Below are positions 10,259 through 21,133 of a stretch of 64,000 nt of DNA, one piece after another. Location of the stretch: positions 234,258 through 298,257 of the forward strand of contig JAYMGJ010000119.1 in NCBI GenBank assembly GCA_037178675.1. Reading direction: 5' to 3'. How positions within the stretch are numbered: position 1 is the first letter of the stretch; each line of letters begins with the position of its first letter. Made by a program: the position numbers and the translations under genes. The DNA comes from Scleroderma bovista (Eukaryota > Basidiomycota > Agaricomycetes > Boletales > Sclerodermataceae). The notes beneath the pieces were generated by a model. That model was given only the letters and a program-made list of their open reading frames with translations, ran no database searches and was not told the DNA's origin.

Positions 10259-12197
10259 ATGTCCAGTGAAGAGAAAGTAATTGCGTAAGTTCAATGGCCA
10301 GTGCTTCCTTCTTCACTCGAGCTAATCATTAATCCAGCATCATGGGCCCTACAGGGGTTGGAAAGTCTTCTGTGAGACGTGCCATATGGTGAATTCTGGG
10401 GCATTCATCCTGACACAATTAATTTAGTTTATTCAGAATGCAGTGCCGCCAGGTTTACGCACAGAAATCAAGGTTGGACATGGAATCCTGTCTGAAACCA
10501 AAGAGGTCCAACCTGTCAACTGGGTCACCGAAGATGGAACGAAAGTTAAGCTCATAGATACACCTGGTTTTGATGATTCGCGTGCTGGAGTAACCGACAC
10601 AGAAGTCCTCAGAATGATTGCCACTTTCCTAACCAAAGAGTGAGATATACGCTTCCCTTTGCTGATAGCCTTTCACACATATCTCGTAGGTATGAAGGCA
10701 AAAAATTACTTAACGGACTTATTTATATCCATCGGATCACTGACATTCGAGCGGGCGCAACCTCACAACGTAACCTGCGGATGTTCCGGAAACTGTGTGG
10801 AGATGACTCGCTGAAGAATGTAGTCATCATCACGACAATGTGGGACAAGATCGCCCCAGATGTAGGATCGCGACGTGAGCTCGAATTGATGACGAGCGAT
10901 AGCATGTTCAAGCCGCTTCTGGATGGGGAAGCCATCATGAAGCGCCATTACAACACCCCCCAATCTGCAGCTGACGTTATCAATCTTCTCCTCTACAAAA
11001 ATGCCACAACCATCCAGATTGTTCACGAGATTGTTGACCAGAAGAAGACTCTAGCGGAGACCGCAGCGGGTACCGAACTCGGAAAGGAAATCCATGCACT
11101 TTTGAAGAAGCACAAAGATGAAATGGAGGGTTTGAAAGGCCAGTTGAAGGGGATGATGCAGAATGAGATCGCAGGGGAGAGGCAAAGATTGGATGGAGTG
11201 ATCGTGAGATTGTCAGAGGAACTTGAAGAATTGAAACGCGGCATTGCTGGGCCAACTGGAAGGTGCGTATCGATAAAAGATGCTATGCAGTGCATTATTA
11301 ATGAATTTACCTCAGCAGCCGTCCGCGTCGCAATGAGGTCGCAAATAACTTCCCGGCTCCTGAAACGAAATGTGTCGTGGACTCTTCCAGGCTTCTTCAA
11401 TTAGTCAGGTATGTCTCCGTGTCGCTAGGGTTTGCAGCTATACTAAAATTGAGAAGAAAACATGAATCTAGCTTAGCGCCCGACATTCTGAGTTCGGTAG
11501 CTTCTTGCGCTATACACTTCGCGGACGCAGTGGAGAGGAGTGTGGAAGGTATACAACGCAAATCGTCAACTTTGAAAGTTGTATTGGAATCGGAAGATAT
11601 GGATACGCTCCAACAACTTATGAGATCAGATCCGTATCCTCGGACGCTCACTCATGGGACCTGGAATAAGGCGGGGCGTGACATGGAGATCGAAAGTAAA
11701 CTTCAATTCATGAGTTTCTATTTGTTGACGTATTCATTAGGTCACCAATGAGCTCGAGGCTATTCTATCTACTTATTCCAAGCCCGGAATTGTCAGTAGG
11801 GTCCGGAATGGAAAGGCAACGAGGCGTTTCGGTGAGAGATATGCATTTCTATGTGGATCAGTCTGACGCAAAAAAGATGCCTTGAATGCGATTTTGGAAT
11901 CTACGAGGGAGGTCGTCTCTGATATAGAAACCATGGTGGCGTGGTGGGCACCAGTTATCGACGCCCTTGGGAATGTGGAGGACACTGCTCATCGCATGAG
12001 GGGAGGGACCAGTCCCGAGGATAGCACTGACATATTTGCTCTAACTCGTAGAGTCATTCGTGCATTGGATTCGTACTGCGAGGCGGTAAGTTTGAAAGAT
12101 TACTCTAGTAATATAATACAATCTGATGGTACTTAAATTACAGTATGCAAGATGTCCAGAAGATCTGCACAAAGCTGCCCAGGGCCTATTGTTCTAG
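10259..12197 (+). CDS. AIG1-like GTPase (copy B), one splice donor lost
   Basis: Exons by comparison with A, C and D: 10259-10284, 10338-10371, 10428-10639, 10690-11262, 11316-11408, 11454-11691, 11741-11831, 11877-12085, 12144-12197, about 509 residues if all introns were removed. G1 GPTGVGKSS, G3 DTPGFDD and TTMWD are present, followed by coiled coil and the helical C-terminus (AWWAPVIDALGNVED). The donor after exon 6 is GAAAGT (11692-11697), where A, C and D have GTAAGT; retention of this intron meets a stop at 11749-11751, and the nearest alternative GT (11696) shifts the frame. Everything downstream is still open, so loss looks recent. The product may be truncated after the first helices of the C-terminal region. 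It is the only member on the plus strand. Confidence 0.7.
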
Positions 12198-12483
12198 CAT
12201 TTCCTTTTCTTATTCATTTAGTACCTTTCCCTACTACCCATGTCACAATGCTCCTGTATTTACCAACACGAATGTAGTGAAGGCTGAGTCTGATGTATTG
12301 GATATCACCAGGTTGGCTGTGAGTTCTATTCTGAGCAAAAGCACAAATTGCTGTATCAAATACTCCTTTTCGCATAGTGCTAAAAGAAAAAAGTGCAATA
12401 GATGAAGTATTCAAGTATTCCGGACTGTACTAATCTGTTCCGTCGGAAAGGTATCACTATCTGTTCGCCATTCATCAGGGAGT
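12198..12483. other. Convergent intergenic between GTPase copies B and C
   Basis: 286 bases of 3' flanks. The last part (about 12420-12480) resembles the 3' flank of copy A near 7360-7420, so some 3' flank was duplicated together with copy C. No gene seen. Confidence 0.5.
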
Positions 12484-14431
12484 TTAATTGTGAAGGGCAT
12501 TCCTAAACTTTGCTGCCTTGCGAATATGTTGTGGGCATTTTTCAAACTGCAATTTACGCATGGTCAGAATCATGTTTTTACAGGAGTTATCAAACTCACC
12601 ACCTCGCAGTAGGAGTCCAATGCACTAATGATGCGTGATAGATTTACAGTGTCATTGAAGCCAGTGCCTCCTAAGTGGTGAGACGCATCTTCCACATTCC
12701 CAAGAGCATCGATAACCAGTGTCCACCAGTGAACCATGGTATTCATATCAGTGACAACCACCCTTATACATTCCAAAATCGCATTCAAGGCATCTATTTT
12801 TGTATCAGCCGCGGAACAGAACACCCACAATGGTATGAATAACCAAACCGCTTTACTGCCTTTCTGTTCCAGATCATATTGACAATTCTTGACTTAGGAT
12901 ACTTAGTTAAAATTGCCCCGATGTCATTGATGACCTGGGGAAAATTATGGTCAACAAATGGATGCTCATCAGTTGCAATTTACTTACGATCTCCAAGTTG
13001 TCCCGAGCATTCACCCAAATGGCACGCGTAAACATACGGGGATGCGGATTTGCCATCATAAACTGCTGGAACGTGTCCATACTTTCCGATGCTAACGCAG
13101 ATTTCAAGATTGGTAAGACTCGTTGCAGATACTTGGCACCCTCCTCCACTGCATCTGAAAATTGAACAGCCCGGGAAGCTACTAACCTCGACAGTTCGGG
13201 GTGAGTAGGGGCTAGAGTGTATTCAGATATTCTTGGCCCCCATTAGTGAACTAGCGGATTCTAAGCAATTGGGAACTCACTTCACTAGCTGAAGAAGGTT
13301 TGAATAGTCCGCAACACTCTTTGTATCAGGAGTAGCGAAGCTGTTGCGTAAGTCATAGCTTGATGGAGAATCGCTGGATTAACTCCAACAATTAATATCG
13401 TCATGTATACATTCTTCAATGATACTCACTCTCCAGTTATCCCAGAAATGCCATGTTTCAACTCTTCTAGCTGCTCTGATAACTTGGTGACTGCCAGATC
13501 CAATATTTGCCTTTCCTCTGCGATCTCACTCTGCATGATTGATCCCTTCAAATCGGCGTCCAACGACTTCATTTCGTTTTTGTGTTTCATCAAAAGTGCA
13601 TGGATATCCTTCCTGAGTTCGGTAGCTGCTGCAGTATCCTCTAGAGCCTTGTTCTCATGAACAATCTCACGAACAATCTGGATGGTTGTGGTACTCTTTC
13701 CCAGGAGATACTTGACAACGTCAGCTGCAGACTTGTGGGTTCCGTCATGGCGCATCATGTTGGCTCCTCCGTCCAGTAGGAATTTGAACATGCTATCGCT
13801 CGACCTCAATTCTTGTTCACGTCTTAACCCTTCTTCTGGAGTTACTACGTCCCACATTGTTGTAACGATGACGACGTTTGCTAGCGAGTCAGGGCCACAA
13901 ATCTTCTGGAGCATGTGCAGGTTGCGTTGCGAAGTTCCTCCTATTCGAGTATCACTGATCCGATGGATATAAAGAAGTCCAATGAGTTGTGATTTTTTCC
14001 TTTTGTACCTAGTACGAGAGATGGTGAGAAGCCGCTAACGAGAGCAACGCACATGATCCTACTCATTAGTCAGAAAGGTTGCGATCATTCCTAGGACTTT
14101 TGCGTCGGTCATTCCAGCGCACGAATCATCAAAACCGGGAGTATCTACGAGGTTGACCCTAATGCCGTCCTCATTAATCCAAGAGACAGGTTGAATTTCT
14201 TTCGTTTCAGACTGGATACCATGTCCGACCTTGATCTTTATGTGCAAACTTGGCGGCACTGAGTTCCGAATAAACTGACTCGTCTGTGTCGGGATGAATT
14301 CTTTCATCATTGTATGATGTGACTTACAGAGGACTTTCCGACTCCCGTAGGGCCCAGGACACTAGCTTGTAATTACTAGTTGAAGGAAAACGATGACAGT
14401 GGTTAACTCACACAACAGTCCTGTTTAACAT
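12484..14431 (-). CDS. AIG1-like GTPase with helical C-terminus (copy C)
   Basis: Nine exons: 14431-14412, 14361-14328, 14274-14063, 14008-13430, 13373-13281, 13231-12988, 12934-12844, 12793-12600, 12546-12484; about 509 residues, open throughout. G1 is LGPTGVGKSS, G3 DTPGFDD, then TTMWD; the coiled coil (LMKHKNEMKSLDADLKG) and helical C-terminus (HWWTLVIDALGNVEDA) follow. Its N-terminus (MLNRTVV) differs from the MSSxExVIA of the other copies, so the first exon diverged or was replaced. The donor of intron 7 is GTTATT, weak against the GTAAGC of copy A. Most divergent of the three minus-strand copies. Function unknown. Confidence 0.77.
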
Positions 14432-15029
14432 GGTGGGTCTCTGAAGTGTGGAACGTGCAGGTCACTTGCTGGGAGAGAGCCCTGGGAGCTGAGAGTGCTG
14501 GTAGTACGTGCATATTAGTACAACGGTTCGGAACTCACTTACTAGTTATTATTGTCATTCACAAACCATTCCCGAGGAAATCTGTCGCCAGGTTGAACGG
14601 GCACAATGATTACGGCATAAGCATGGCAAGTGAATGGAATATTGTGTAACACTTCAATTCCTGTGTCACTAATTAATGTATTTTCCCTTGGTTTCCCCTA
14701 GTGTTCCCTACCCCAGTGAATACTTCTGCTTTTTTATAATACCTCCAGAACGTCCCGACATTTGTGTAGGTTGTTGCAATGAAATACGGTAATTACCCTA
14801 GAGCTGTGCAAGTTATTTCAAACAAGACACGCCTCGAAGTTGAGGCGTTGTGCAGTTCGATGGCAGTATTTCAAATTTCAAATTTGGGAATGAGATTACG
14901 GAGCTCGAGAATGCGTACTATGAAAACGGACTAATCTACCTTTATGGCAAAGTAGAACACAGTTTAAACAAGCGAACCGCACGCCCATCACTGAAATGAA
15001 ATGAACTGAGATTACGGCCGAGTGACAAA
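14432..15029. other. Intergenic upstream of GTPase copy C
   Basis: Putative promoter of copy C (-) and the left border of the duplicated block, which begins near 15030. A short inverted AT-rich string (TTTCAAATTTCAAATTTGGGA, near 14869) is present. No gene recognised. Confidence 0.4.
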
Positions 15030-15375
15030 TCGTTTGGATGGGACAATGAGAGTCCGAAACAAGAGGTTGTCGTCGAAGCATTCAGAATCAAGTGGCGCCC
15101 AGTCACCAACGGAAAATTCTTCCAGTTCTACTAAAAATACCACTCAAGTCGTAGTAGGGCCAAGTCCAAGAGCAAGTTTGTCTTTCCCTGCCAGCTGGGC
15201 TACCTCGGAAGTCAGAGAGATTCAAGTACGCACGTTGTACGGACCGATTCCGATGAAGATAGCTTAGGATTGGCTCGTCGTTACCTCGTACGACAACTTA
15301 TCTGCGTATGCTATCGTTAGGGGGGGACGTCTTCCCACTGAACCGGAGCTTCGTGTGTTCCTGGATATATGTTGT
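15030..15375 (+). pseudogene. Degraded fragment of egt1 (part of exon 8)
   Basis: Bases 15030-15375 are a copy of egt1 exon 8 (about 5977-6335). The reading can be followed as FGWDNESPKQEVVVEAF, WRPVTNG, EIQVRTLYGPIPMKIA and GGRLPTEPELRVFLD, but it is broken by in-frame stops (after FQFY and after MKIA) and by small deletions. It then jumps directly to sequence matching the egt1 3' flank near 7010, so the last three egt1 exons are missing. It came along when the neighbouring GTPase gene was duplicated and cannot encode a working enzyme. Confidence 0.85.
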
Positions 15376-15745
15376 CGTCCATATGTGTACATAGGATAGT
15401 GTCATCTTGGCTAGTGATAGTATCAGGAAACCTTGAGGAGCAACCTGTACATTGGAATTAGTTGTATGTAGGTTTGAGCTGCTTCCTTCCATCTTCCAAA
15501 AATCATTGTCTCCCTTGGACTTGCGACTATTTAGTACTCCATTAAATTATGGATACATGCCATCGTAAAACAATGCGCGCCGCGCACATTATTACAAAAA
15601 GAGTAAAATGGGACACCCACTTTGGATAACGTGATGACGTAGTAGAAGCAAGGAAACTACAGAGTGAGGATATGGACAGTAAAGGAGGAAGACATCAATG
15701 TGGTTCGTCAGAAGGTAGTATCTTGGAAAAACCATCGCCTTGCTC
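15376..15745. repeat. Duplicated copy of egt1-GTPase A intergenic
   Basis: Diverged copy of about 7010-7421, in the same order and orientation, between the egt1 fragment and the 3' end of GTPase copy D. Shared strings include GAGCTGCTTCCT, CAAAAATCATT and AAACAATGCGCGCCG. Confidence 0.75.
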
Positions 15746-17727
15746 TCACGTCGTGAGAGGCATTCCCGAAGCTGCCTTGTGGATTTGTTGTGGGCAATTT
15801 TTAAACTGTGGTTTACGAGTTCATGATGAATTCAACAGAATTTGACCAACTTACGGCCTCATAGTAGGAGTCCAGTGCACGAATGATGCGTGGCAGAGTA
15901 AGCTTCACAGCACTGTCATCGAAGTCAGTGCCCCTTAAGTGGTAAGATGCATCTTCCACGTTCCCAAGAGCATCGATAACCGGTTTCCACCAGTACACCA
16001 TGATATTCATATCAGCAACAACTTCCCTTGTACATTTCAAAATCGTATTCAAGGCATCTGCTTTTTGTATCAGCCAAGGAACAGAACGTCCACAATGATA
16101 TGGTTAGCACTCGCCGGACCGCTTTGCTGCCTTTCTGTTCCAGATCCTATCAAAAAATCCGGACAGGTTGGGATACTGGGATAAAATTGACCGGATGTTA
16201 TTAGTAAGCTAAAGAAAATGGTCAATTGACGGATGCAGGCGGATTGCAATTTACTTACCATTTGCATGTCGTCCCGAGCTTTCACCCACATACCATACGT
16301 GAATGCACGAGGGTGCTGGTCTGAGTTCGTAAACTGCCGGAGATCGTGCACGCTTTCTGATGACGATGACAGTGCCGATCTCAAGCTTACTAACCCTCGC
16401 TGCACACATTCGACACTCTCCTCCATTGCATTTGCGAATTGAATAGCCCGAGAAGATACTAAATGGGAAAGTTCGGGATGAGCAGAAGTTATGGTAGATT
16501 CGGATGTCCTTCGTCCTACATCAGTGTGCGTGCAACTCCTAGGCAACCAGAAACATACTTGATTAGTTGAAGGAGCTTTGCATAGTGCACGACACTCTTT
16601 GTTTCAGGAGTAGGGAAGTTGCTGGTAGGCTCGTAGTGAGATGAAGAATCACTGTCGCTGAGGTAAAGTCATTGATTAATTCTGACCTTTACATACGATA
16701 CATACTTTGATGATACAAACCTTTCAGTTGTCATAGTGATGGTGCGTCTCAACTCTTCGAGCTGCTCCAACAACCCGTTGATCACTTGATTGGATCTTTC
16801 CCTTTCCTCAGCGATCTCACACTGCATTGCCTCCCACATGTCCGCGTTCACTGACTCCATTTCTTCTTTGTGTTTCTTCAATATCCCTTCGATATCAGTT
16901 TGAAGTTCGATACCTGCTTCGGTGTCTTGCAGGTGCTTTTTCTCCTCGGCCATCTCGCGAACAATCTGGACAGTCGTGGCAGTCTTGCCGAGGAGACGGT
17001 TGATAACCTCAGTTGCAGATTGGGGAGTATTGTGATGACGCATTATGGTGGCTCCCCCGTCCAGGACGGGCTTGAACATGCTGTCGCTCAACTTCAATTC
17101 TTGCTCACGTTCTGACCCTTCTTCTAGAGAAACCATGTCCCACATCGTCGTAACGATGACAACGTTCTTTAGGGAGTCAGGGCCGCAAAGTTTCTGGAAC
17201 ATCCGTAAGTTTAATTGCGAAGTCCTTCCAATTCGGACATCGCTGATCCGATGGATATAGACAAGTCCGGAGAGTCGAGATTTTTGACCACGTTTGTAAC
17301 TACGAAAGACGCGTGAGAGATGCATCAGCGAAGGAAATGCCTATCTCACTCCTTGGTCAAGAAAGTTGCAATCATTTTTAGGACTTTCACATCCGTCATT
17401 GCAGCGCGCGAATCATCAAAACCAGGGGTATCCACCAGCGTAATTCTTGTGCCACCTTCGGTGTTCCAGGAGACGGGTTGAACTCCATTGGTTTCAGACT
17501 GGATTCCATGTCCAACCTTGATTTCTGTGCGTAAACCTGGCGGCACTGCATTCAGAATAAACTGAATCAATTGTGTCAGAAAAAATGGCCTAATTATCGC
17601 AGGATATGTCTTACAGAAGACTTTCCGACGCCCGTAGGCCCCATGACGCTGGATTGATGATTAGCTCGAGTGAGGAAGGAAGCACTGGCCGCTGAACTCA
17701 CGCAATTACTTGCTCATTGCTAGACAT
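15746..17727 (-). CDS. AIG1-like GTPase with helical C-terminus (copy D)
   Basis: Nine exons: 17727-17702, 17648-17615, 17561-17350, 17299-16721, 16657-16559, 16508-16259, 16208-16115, 16057-15855, 15805-15746; about 518 residues, open throughout. Closest to copy A: G1 GPTGVGKSS, G3 DTPGFDD, TTMWD, coiled coil (EGILKKHKEEMESVNAD) and C-terminal region (FTYGMWVKARDDMQM, YWWKPVIDALGNVEDA). Two extra codons lie in a serine run in exon 6. Intron 7 has a GC donor (GCGAGT, starting at 16114) where copy A has GTAAGC; if GC is not used here, the frame would break. It arose by duplication of the egt1 3' end-copy A block, as its flanks show. Function unknown. Confidence 0.78.
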
Positions 17728-18180
17728 GGTCAAGTTAGCAGATGTCGCTGTCCTAGAATCAAACTGTATTTGAAGAACCGTCCACATCAGGTGCTAGCTT
17801 ATAATGTCGGCATTGGGGCCACCCCCATGCTTCTTGTTGCCAGTGGCTAGGCGCTGAAATCCTTGAGGATATCGTGTGCTGTTTGGTTTTCGACCCAACA
17901 AGGTTCCTAGTATCGATAAAAGCGCTCATGTTATGTTTATTTGTTGTAGTTTTGGTCAATCGATATGAACCTTCATTAATATAACAGGTCGGAGAGGGCC
18001 GGAGTCCTTGCCTTGAGGCGGCGAATTGAAATTATCTGTCTAAACCTAAACCCTTGCTTGAAGAAGGCACTATAGTGGGTTCTGCCACGGCCGGGCTCAT
18101 CGCATCTTCTATATGGACCATAGGGTAGATGTGGGCACAGGGCATGTACAAGAGTACAAGTTTCGCCTACCAGAGCCACT
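17728..18180. repeat. Duplicated copy of the copy A/B divergent promoter region
   Basis: Matches 9371-9720 and, at its far end, the region just upstream of copy B (near 10025-10090). Shared strings include ACCTTCATTAATATAACAGG and CCTTGCCTTGAGG. It is the upstream region of copy D and marks the right end of the duplicated block. Confidence 0.7.
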
Positions 18181-18224
18181 CCGAAGTCAACTTGAACGCC
18201 ACTAAATGATATGGATAGCGCTTA

Positions 18225-18486
18225 CTGGACTACTTTACTGCCTTTCTGTTCCGGATCTTATCAATAATTCCGGATAGGTTGGAATACTGGGATAAAACTG
18301 ACCGGGTTTTATTGGTAATTTCAAGAAAATGGTCAACCGATGGATGCACGCGGATTGCATTTTACTTACCATTTCCATGTCGTCCCGAGCCTTCACCCAC
18401 ATATCAGACGTGAATGAACGGGGCTGATCAACGTTCGTAAACTGCCGGTCTCCAGAGGTTTCTGGCCCATTAGGAGCATTTACCAT
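18225..18486 (-). pseudogene. Relic of a fifth AIG1-like GTPase gene
   Basis: Only exons 6 and 7 of the family are recognisable (minus strand): RQFTNVDQPRSFTSDMWVKA, DDMEM with an intact GTAAGT donor, then an exon-7 copy that has lost the AG acceptor and carries a TAG stop (KAVK-stop). No G domain remains. It shows that the cluster once had, or received part of, another member. Confidence 0.7.
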
Positions 18487-18739
18487 GTGTTTCTAAGTTA
18501 CGTGTCGTGACCATCTATATATTTCCCTTCAATGTTCCGGGCGATCATGCCTCCACGCGGTGAGCGCTTGGCGTCAGATAACACGATGTGTGGAGCAAGT
18601 CACTGTACTTACGAGTCGAGATTCTAGTCAGCTTTCAGCAGCTTTCCCTACTATTCAATTTGTTCCCAAAACCAACCAACCATTACATAAACTAAGCTTT
18701 AATTACTCATAGTAGCCCTCAAGACGCAAGGCCCAAGTT
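18487..18739. other. Short intergenic stretch
   Basis: Holds the 3' flank of the phosphodiesterase gene. No gene or repeat recognised. Confidence 0.5.
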
Positions 18740-21029
18740 CTACATTTCTAGATAATTATCCCAGAAACCAACAGTGCCGTTCGTATACGCGTTCAACTTG
18801 GAAATACCAAGCAACCGTATCACGAGGTTGTATATCTCAACATTTGGAAATCCTTGCATGATATGTGCTTCGTCTGTGATAGAATGCCATGCATCTGCAT
18901 TTGCCCTAGCATTTCCAGGCGCAATGTATGATAGACCCGCTTGAAGTGATATATCGCGCGTCGCGATCGCTTTGGCACCGCTCGAGAAAGGACCGTGGGC
19001 GACGAAGACAGCGTGCATTGCTGATTCCTCATTATCATATCCATGGTTCTGGGTGCACGCGTCAACATATGGCCCTTAAGGGAGTAAGAAGACATACACC
19101 GATGCTCATGTTTTCCCCCATTTCCTTCGTTGTGAGGGCGTGTCCAAGTCGGGGAACTATCCATATTGGGGCAATCCGCTCGTTATTCGAAAAGTGGAAC
19201 CGTTCCGGAATGGGAACTACAAGGTCGCCCTCGTCATCTTCCTCTATAACACGTTGAGACAACACGCACGGATGCATTTCAGGAAACACTCACCACCGAA
19301 TGTATAACTTCCAGTGTACGCATTCGTCACGAAGACCTCAAATTTACCTACATATCGCTCATCCCGTGCCGCACGCATGAGCTTCTTCAATATCTCCTGC
19401 TGGTCAGTACCATCCTGGAACCGAAGACCCATGTTCGGCCAACCATCTACATGCGTGACGACTTCCCACGTCGAACCTGCCAAGTAAAGCGTTAGCACCG
19501 CATTGTTGGTATAATCGGAGTATGGATATAAGAGTACCGAGGATACTGGGGTCATCTACATAGACCCAGTCTACTACGCTGGTATCGACCATGCCGTGGT
19601 CGCTTACGAATATGACATCCGCGATATCGGACAGGTTGCGAGCCAGGATCTCCTGGTGTAATGAGCGTGCAAAGACATCAACAGCGAGAAGGCTTTCCTG
19701 AAGTACGTTTCAGTCGACAAATATTGGCATGCAAGGCAAAAAATAGTTGATCACTTACATTAACAGCCTTGGACATGGGTCCCCAAGCGTGCCCTGCTTG
19801 GTCGACAGAGGGCTCATACGCTGATGTATCCAATGGTGTTGCACGCCGGGGATGACGGAGTCAGTAACACCGAATAGGGTATGTATGAGACACGGGCGAA
19901 AAATAGGAACAATGCATGACTTCTACCACCACTGCACCCTCAATTGAAAGGAAACACGTCAAACACGTACCCAAAATCAACTGAGGTCGTTCATCTATGT
20001 CCATATCTATCCACTGTAGAATCTGATCAAGTTTCTCCTGCAGGGGAACCTTGTCTCTGAAAGGGATGAAATACGTGGAGGAGGTTCCAGACGAAGTGAT
20101 CGGTGGCCCAGCCCACATGAGGTTGGCAGTTTTGATACCCGCTCGTTCCGCGGTTTCCCACATCTAGCATATGTACGCTCGTTACCTATGTCCTTTTTGG
20201 TACTGATGAGTATATCGAGCATAAACGTACCGGCTCGCCAAGCCACCAGGTCGAGTTCCAGGACGATTCTGGGTGAGTGTACAGGAACGTTGTCTCAGAT
20301 GCGGGGTCCCAGAACGTCTTGCGGACGGCATCAGCTGGACGGAAGGCAACTAAATAGAGTGCATAACATACGTTTGCGATTATCCCATGCGACTCGGCAT
20401 AGAGTCCCGTCCTGAATAACCAGATGTTTGAGGGTGACGCAGCCGACAGCAAGAGTCCTTACATGAGCGCCCAGTGATTACTGAAAAGTTGACGTATCGA
20501 ATCAGTGCCTCGTCCAGCAGTTGTGTTGAACGACTCACGGGAAAGTTAGTGACTGGGCAGTTTTTCCTTGTCAGAGCTGCCCTGAAAAGAAACTGGGATG
20601 AAGGACGCACTGGGAAGATTGGCTTCATGTACGTTGCGCGAATACCCTGCTTGCTAATGTCAAGTAGATGAGGTGTCAGGCCTCTATCGAGGTAGTCCGC
20701 TCTGTGTGGTGCAATGGGTCATGAGCTGTAAACCAACAACAACCTGCGCCCCACCGTAAGCCATCGATTGAAACAAGAATCACAGTCCGTTTGAACTCGT
20801 GCGTCCCGTTAGAAAGGAGGTCAGTACCAGGTCTCGTGGTAGGTATGTGAATGGCGAAATAGACTATCCCACCCAGGAGTAGCAGGACCACAGCCAACAA
20901 GGAGGCAAGAAGCGTCCCTTGAGTAGGGTTTGGGGAAGGAGAGGTAGATGGGCGTTCCTCCACGTCGGCGCCATCGACGTTTGCAAGAAGGTGCCGTCGC
21001 TCTTCGACCTGGCCTTCTGCGCCGTTCAT
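18740..21029 (-). CDS. ENPP-type nucleotide pyrophosphatase/phosphodiesterase
   Basis: Type I phosphodiesterase/nucleotide pyrophosphatase, related to yeast NPP1/NPP2, which hydrolyse nucleotides and other phosphodiesters outside the cytosol. The start ATG at 21029 gives MNGAEGQVEERRHLL, followed by a single membrane anchor (LLASLLAVVLLLLGGIVYF), as in type II membrane proteins. Catalytic-domain signs: VILVSIDGLRADYL, NHWALMTGLYAESHGIIAN (the family metal/nucleophile region), EPSVDQAGHAWGP, FVSDHGM and NHGYDNEESAMHAVFVAHG. About ten short introns; the exons at 20552-20539 (14 nt) and 20480-20463 (18 nt) are microexons needed to restore the SLTFPNHWALM segment. The end matches the family C-terminus. 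An upstream in-frame ATG further 5' would overlap the neighbouring gene, so 21029 is preferred. Confidence 0.88.
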
Positions 21030-21133
21030 GGTGTCTCCGAGGTCAGATTGAACGTTCAGAACTTCGAGTATAGTACAAGCCGAATATGTCAATTGGTGGC
21101 TGTGCTATACTTTGTCCTTTTTTGCCAACTTCG
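21030..21133. promoter_or_regulatory. Compact bidirectional promoter
   Basis: Only 104 bases separate the start codons of the ENPP gene (-) and the cis-prenyltransferase gene (+), so both promoters and leaders must share this stretch. No classical TATA box seen. Confidence 0.5.

Noticed and set aside
21086..21133. Upstream ATG for the cis-prenyltransferase
   Set aside because: Adds 16 residues not typical of the family and would squeeze the shared promoter to under 60 bases.
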